Origin: Candidatus Pacebacteria bacterium CG10_big_fil_rev_8_21_14_0_10_44_54
Lineage (GTDB): Bacteria > Patescibacteriota > Microgenomatia > UBA1400 > PJMF01
Length of the DNA: 33,258 nucleotides
Assembly: GCA_002772695.1 (NCBI GenBank)
Contig: PFDI01000009.1
Coordinates: 1 to 33,258 of the forward strand
Direction of reading: 5' to 3'
The notes under the pieces are model-generated. The model saw nothing but the letters and a program-made list of their open reading frames with translations. It made no database searches and was not told the origin of the DNA. Shown here piece by piece: positions 30,117 to 33,258 of the stretch. The first letter of the stretch is position 1; every line of letters starts with the position of its first letter. Both the position numbers and the translations under genes were made by a program.

Positions 30117-32414
30117 TTATATCTTCATGCGCTTGAGTCGTAGTGCATTCAAAACTACTGAGACACTTGAAAAAGCCATTGCCGCTCCAGCAATAGCTGG
30201 ATTGAGTAGAATACCGAACGATGGATAGAGCACTCCAGCCGCAATCGGTATTCCAACAATATTGTAGAAAAATGCCCAGAACAAATTTTGTTTAACTGTC
30301 TTCATCGTTAACTTTGCTACTTTTGTAGCACGCGTCAGTTTGGTTAGATCGCCACCCAAAAGCGTAATGCCAGCTGATTCTATCGCCACATCAGTACCTG
30401 TTCCCATTGCGATGCCAACATCTGCCGTAGCCAAAGCAGGTGCGTCGTTGATGCCATCACCAACCATCGCAACGGTCAAACCCTCAGACTGCAACAGTGC
30501 CACCTGTCTAGCTTTATCTGCTGGCAAAACTTCGGCAATAACTCGATCAATACCAGCTTGATTAGCAATGTACTGCGCTGTTTTTTTGTTGTCACCAGTC
30601 AGCAATGCAACTTTGATTCCCTGTTCGTGTAGTTTTGTGATTACTGCTGGAGCTTCGGATTTTATTGTGTCAGCAATCGCGACATAGCCAAGTACTTGTT
30701 TACTATCCATGACAATTACTGGTGTTTTCCCTTGTTCTGCAAATGCGTAAACTACTTCTTCATCAGCAACTAAACCCAGTTCTGCAACCAATTTAAGATT
30801 GCCTGCAAAGTATTTTTTTTCTTTTATACTTCCCTGTAGACCCTTACCTTCTATGGCAGAAAACGCAGTCACGTCAGACAAGGCAACATTCTTTGCTCTT
30901 GCTTGTTCTACAACTGCGAGAGCGAGGGGATGTTCAGAATGCTGTTCGAGTGATGCGAGTATGCGAAGTACTTCATCTTGAGAATGTTCACCGCTTGAAA
31001 AAATGTCTGTTATCTCCGGCTCTCCCCTGGTAATAGTGCCTGTCTTATCCAAAACCATAAAATTTACGCTCTGCAACTTCTCGAGACTCTCTGCGTTTTT
31101 AATCAAGATTCCGTTTTGTGCTGCTTTACCTACCCCAACAATTACTGCAGTTGGTGTAGCCAGTCCCATAGCACAAGGGCATGCAATGACTAGTATTCCA
31201 ACGAAACTAACGATTCCAAGTGGCAGTGCCTGAGAAAATGGCATGAATTGGGAACCAATGCCTATCCAAGCAAACAAAACAATGAAGGCGAGCGCTAAGA
31301 CGATCGGTACAAAAACTGCAGAAATTTGATCAGCCAATTTTTCTATCGGTGCTTTGGACCCCTGCGCATTTTCTACCATCGTAATGATTTGTGCCAAAAC
31401 CGACTCACTGCCAACTGTAGAAGTTCTAACTTGCAGCGAACCTTGTTTATTGAGTGTGGCACCGATAACCTTGTCTCCCACCTTTTTATCTACTGGCAAT
31501 GATTCGCCAGTGATCATTGATTCGTCTATAGCTGATGTACCAAAAGTAATTTCTCCGTCTGTAGGAATTTTTTGCCCTGGCTTAACAATAACAATATCGC
31601 CAACAACAACCGCTTCAATCGGAACTTCTACTTGCTCTCCATTGCGCAAGACAACAGCACTTTTTGCCTGCAAATTCAGTAGTTTTTCAATCGCTTCACC
31701 TGTTTTTAACTTTGAGCGGGCCTCTAGATACTTGCCTAGTGTAATAAATCCAATTACCACAATGGTGACGTCATAATATGAATGAGCAGTATCGAGGTAG
31801 GGAGCTAGTAATAGCTCAAAAGCAGAAAGTACAAAACTGTATAGAAATGCTACTAATGTACCGATACCGACGAGTGTGTCCATGTTTGCCACGCGATGTT
31901 TTGCAAAACGCAGCACTCCCTGCAAAAACGGTGCGCCTACAACAAAAAGAGCATAGATAGCAAATAAAGGCAGCACGTGATGAAAAAAATCTGCAACAGC
32001 CTGTGACATCATCGGAAAAATGCCCAATTGTTCAGCACCAACTTCCCAAGTCATGACAAAAATACTGACAACAATAAATGGCAAAACAATCAGCACATGT
32101 CGTTTGAGTTTTGCTAACTCTGCAATCTTTTGAGCTTGTATTTTTTTGTCACTGCTCATACCACCCTTCATATCGTGACCGGTATGCGGGACTGAATCCT
32201 CTAGTGAGTATCCAAGCTGGCCAATCTCATCATTCATTTGTGCCACTGATACCTTCTTGGCGTCGAATGTTATTGCTGCTTTCTCGGTGCCAAAATTTAC
32301 TTCACATGTCGCAACACCGTCTAACTTTTTTAATTTTCTAGAAATAATATTGGCACACGACGCACAATGCATGCCAGAAATAACCAGTGACTTCTGTTGC
32401 ATGCTAACTGACAT
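30117..32414 (-). CDS. copA: Copper-exporting P1B-type ATPase
   Basis: The 765-residue protein pumps Cu+ out of the cytoplasm. It has one N-terminal HMA domain (GMHCASC, Cys17 and Cys20), a short His/Met stretch ([10 protein letters not shown]), eight membrane helices with the Cu+ signature IACPCAMG (Cys412, Cys414), the actuator motif TGES (about 302), DKTGT with Asp456, SEHPLA and [11 protein letters not shown]. The membrane end [17 protein letters not shown] gives the Met-Ser pair of the CopA transport site. The ATG at 32414 overlaps the regulator stop; ATG at 32402 is the alternative. It is the main output of the ArsR-YHS regulator. Confidence 0.96.
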   Translation of the reverse strand: MSVSMQQKSLVISGMHCASCANIISRKLKKLDGVATCEVNFGTEKAAITFDAKKVSVAQMNDEIGQLGYSLEDSVPHTGHDMKGGMSSDKKIQAQKIAELAKLKRHVLIVLPFIVVSIFVMTWEVGAEQLGIFPMMSQAVADFFHHVLPLFAIYALFVVGAPFLQGVLRFAKHRVANMDTLVGIGTLVAFLYSFVLSAFELLLAPYLDTAHSYYDVTIVVIGFITLGKYLEARSKLKTGEAIEKLLNLQAKSAVVLRNGEQVEVPIEAVVVGDIVIVKPGQKIPTDGEITFGTSAIDESMITGESLPVDKKVGDKVIGATLNKQGSLQVRTSTVGSESVLAQIITMVENAQGSKAPIEKLADQISAVFVPIVLALAFIVLFAWIGIGSQFMPFSQALPLGIVSFVGILVIACPCAMGLATPTAVIVGVGKAAQNGILIKNAESLEKLQSVNFMVLDKTGTITRGEPEITDIFSSGEHSQDEVLRILASLEQHSEHPLALAVVEQARAKNVALSDVTAFSAIEGKGLQGSIKEKKYFAGNLKLVAELGLVADEEVVYAFAEQGKTPVIVMDSKQVLGYVAIADTIKSEAPAVITKLHEQGIKVALLTGDNKKTAQYIANQAGIDRVIAEVLPADKARQVALLQSEGLTVAMVGDGINDAPALATADVGIAMGTGTDVAIESAGITLLGGDLTKLTRATKVAKLTMKTVKQNLFWAFFYNIVGIPIAAGVLYPSFGILLNPAIAGAAMAFSSVSVVLNALRLKRMKI

Positions 32415-32886
32415 ATTCACTTGGACTTTCTGCAAATTTTTTGGCACAACCACTGGCGCAAAAATACTGCATAGTATTCTGGTGCTTGTGCATAAAGCTT
32501 GCAGTTTTTGGGGATACACGCATACCACAAACTGGGTCGTGCACTACCGGCACTAGCTCTTGCATAGAAAGCTGCAGCTGCTTTGCCAACTGCTTGTCGC
32601 CTGCTTGCTCTATCAACACATCACGTAGCAAATCACATGCTTGGAGTACTTTTTTTGAGCGAATTGAGTAATAAATTTGCTTACCATCGCGTCGTGTCTC
32701 AAGAATTTTTGCATCGCGCAATACAGTCAAATGCTGGCTAATATTAGCCTGTGGCAAATCAAGCATTTCGTAAATATCAGAAACACAAAGTTCTTGATCA
32801 CGCAGTAATCGAATAATCTCTAGACGTCGCGGATGAGCAAGCGCTTTGAGCAAGTCGGCATGGAGTTCAAAAAGGACTGTATACAC
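32404..32886 (-). CDS. ArsR/SmtB-type repressor fused to a YHS domain, copper operon regulator
   Basis: Residues 1-88 are a winged helix of the ArsR family ([59 protein letters not shown]). Residues about 114-158 are a YHS metal-binding domain: [10 protein letters not shown] and [19 protein letters not shown], with Cys120, Cys143 and Cys147. The sensor is thus likely the YHS domain, since the helix-3 CxC of classical ArsR is absent (only Cys34 is nearby). It overlaps copA by 11 nt. The GTG start lies 6 nt after the -10 box, so its mRNA should be leaderless, and an inverted repeat covers that box, which suits autorepression relieved by copper. Confidence 0.88.
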   Translation of the reverse strand: MYTVLFELHADLLKALAHPRRLEIIRLLRDQELCVSDIYEMLDLPQANISQHLTVLRDAKILETRRDGKQIYYSIRSKKVLQACDLLRDVLIEQAGDKQLAKQLQLSMQELVPVVHDPVCGMRVSPKTASFMHKHQNTMQYFCASGCAKKFAESPSEYVS

Positions 32887-32921
32887 ATTCGAATAATAGA
32901 ATATGTATATGTTGCTGTCAA
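32883..32921 (-). promoter_or_regulatory. Near-consensus promoter with overlapping inverted-repeat operator for the copper operon
   Basis: On the minus strand TTGACA (32921-32916), a 17-nt spacer and TATTAT (32898-32893) stand 6 nt before the GTG start. GAATATGT (32899-32906, plus strand) and ACACATTC (32883-32890) form an inverted repeat with one mismatch across an 8-nt centre, covering the -10 box and the start. ATTCGAAT (32887-32894) is a perfect palindrome inside it. The layout fits an ArsR-type operator. Confidence 0.7.
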
Positions 32922-33161
32922 CTACTCACTGTGGCGACGCTTACCATAAAAAACTACAGCTTCAAGTGCTGCGGTTGCCAAGTAACCAATGAAAGCGTAA
33001 ATCATGATGGCAAATATTGCGGTAAACTCAATCACAAAACCTCCTGATATGCTTGGACTCGGGAAAATACCAGCAAATGGTTCGAGTAGTGGCTGTGTTG
33101 TCTCGTACAACCAGCGCACAAATGGAGCGCCTGTCGAGGCTCCAAAAAGCTTGAGTAAAAT
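32922..33161 (-). pseudogene. YggT family membrane protein, 5'-truncated
   Basis: The open frame after the stop at 33162-33164 gives ILLKLFGASTGAPFVRWLYETTQ and then LLEPFAGIFPSPSISGGFVIEFTAIFAIMIYAFIGYLA, a good match to YggT proteins (two membrane helices, about 90-100 residues). The first helix is missing: directly before ILLKL the frame meets a TGA that belongs to the hairpin DNA on its 5' side. An internal GTG at 33119 could give a 65-residue fragment. The break at 33161-33166 marks the border of the element at the window edge. Confidence 0.75.
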
Positions 33162-33162
33162 T

Positions 33163-33258
33163 CATGAAGCCACTCCCGCGACCTTACGGTCGGGGTTTCA
33201 GCTTCTCAAACGCTGAACAGCGTTTGCCCTAAATCTTTTTTACCTTGTTCCTCTATAT
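33163..33258 (-). mobile_element. Transposon-end-like hairpin array (IS200/IS605 type suspected), right edge
   Basis: Three stems are visible. GAAGC (33166-33170) pairs with GCTTC (33201-33205). Inside it CGACC (33179-33183) pairs with GGTCG (33188-33192), with CCC/GGG flanks. Next to it AAACGCTG (33208-33215) pairs with CAGCGTTT (33218-33225). The array interrupts yggT and continues out of the window. Nested hairpins at a subterminal position suit an IS200/IS605 right end or the guide RNA region of a TnpB element; the transposase itself lies outside. Confidence 0.5.

Noticed and set aside
32922..33119. Intact 65-residue YggT gene
   Set aside because: The frame continues with family sequence upstream of the GTG and is cut by a stop in hairpin DNA, so the short frame is a fragment.

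Overview
The window looks like a piece of a small, tightly packed bacterial genome, most likely a member of the Candidate Phyla Radiation (Patescibacteria), possibly a Microgenomates-type lineage. The reasons are gene content and compactness: an alanyl-tRNA synthetase that ends straight after its editing domain, an actin-like/baseplate-J-like membrane protein next to a sortase, an S41 protease without a visible PDZ domain, TasA/SipW-type surface proteins, genes joined by 4-nt ATGA overlaps or sharing TTAA stop codons, and no biosynthetic pathways. The lineage is inferred and not proven. The standard code (TGA = stop) fits all genes. I found no tRNA, rRNA or CRISPR array.

Layout. 1-298: a transposon-end-like hairpin region cuts off a KilA-N gene. 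339-1088: phenylalanine 4-hydroxylase. 1117-8971 (minus strand): a run from alaS through an actin-like/baseplate-J-like protein, sortase, ruvX and a Na+/Ca2+ exchanger to a non-canonical Nramp transporter, closed by a clear intrinsic terminator at 1117-1142. 8990-10663 (minus): two small envelope proteins, a RodZ-like protein and YqeY. 10686-12399 (plus): PrmC and a COG0523 GTPase. 12389-17264 (minus): DUF368 lipid-carrier transporter, S41 protease, MscL, a PD-(D/E)XK nuclease, a Y-family polymerase and a small DUF6504-like partner. 17334-17774: a lipoprotein with a cytochrome b5-like domain. 18066-18287: a small orphan gene.

18264-21253 (minus) is a compact secretion locus: three TasA/camelysin-like secreted proteins and two SipW-type signal peptidases, with a strong hairpin after the first gene. 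It is followed by a cell-surface FN3 protein that is divergent from an LCP-family ligase. 23732-25185 holds a ZIP transporter and an FkbM methyltransferase. 25182-32886 (minus) is a copper and thiol-redox block: ArsR-YHS fusion regulator, CopA, SafE-cupredoxin fusion, HMA protein, DsbA, a membrane protein with a Cys pair, thioredoxin and DipZ. The regulator has a near-consensus promoter overlapped by an inverted repeat. The window ends in a truncated yggT next to a second transposon-end-like hairpin array that shares a 17-nt core with the left edge.

Together the genes describe a cell that invests in its envelope: fibre-like secreted proteins and their peptidases, a sortase, an LCP ligase, disulfide formation and relay outside the membrane, and copper efflux. 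A recurring promoter layout, a -10 box 6-9 nt before the start codon, suggests many transcripts here have little or no leader.
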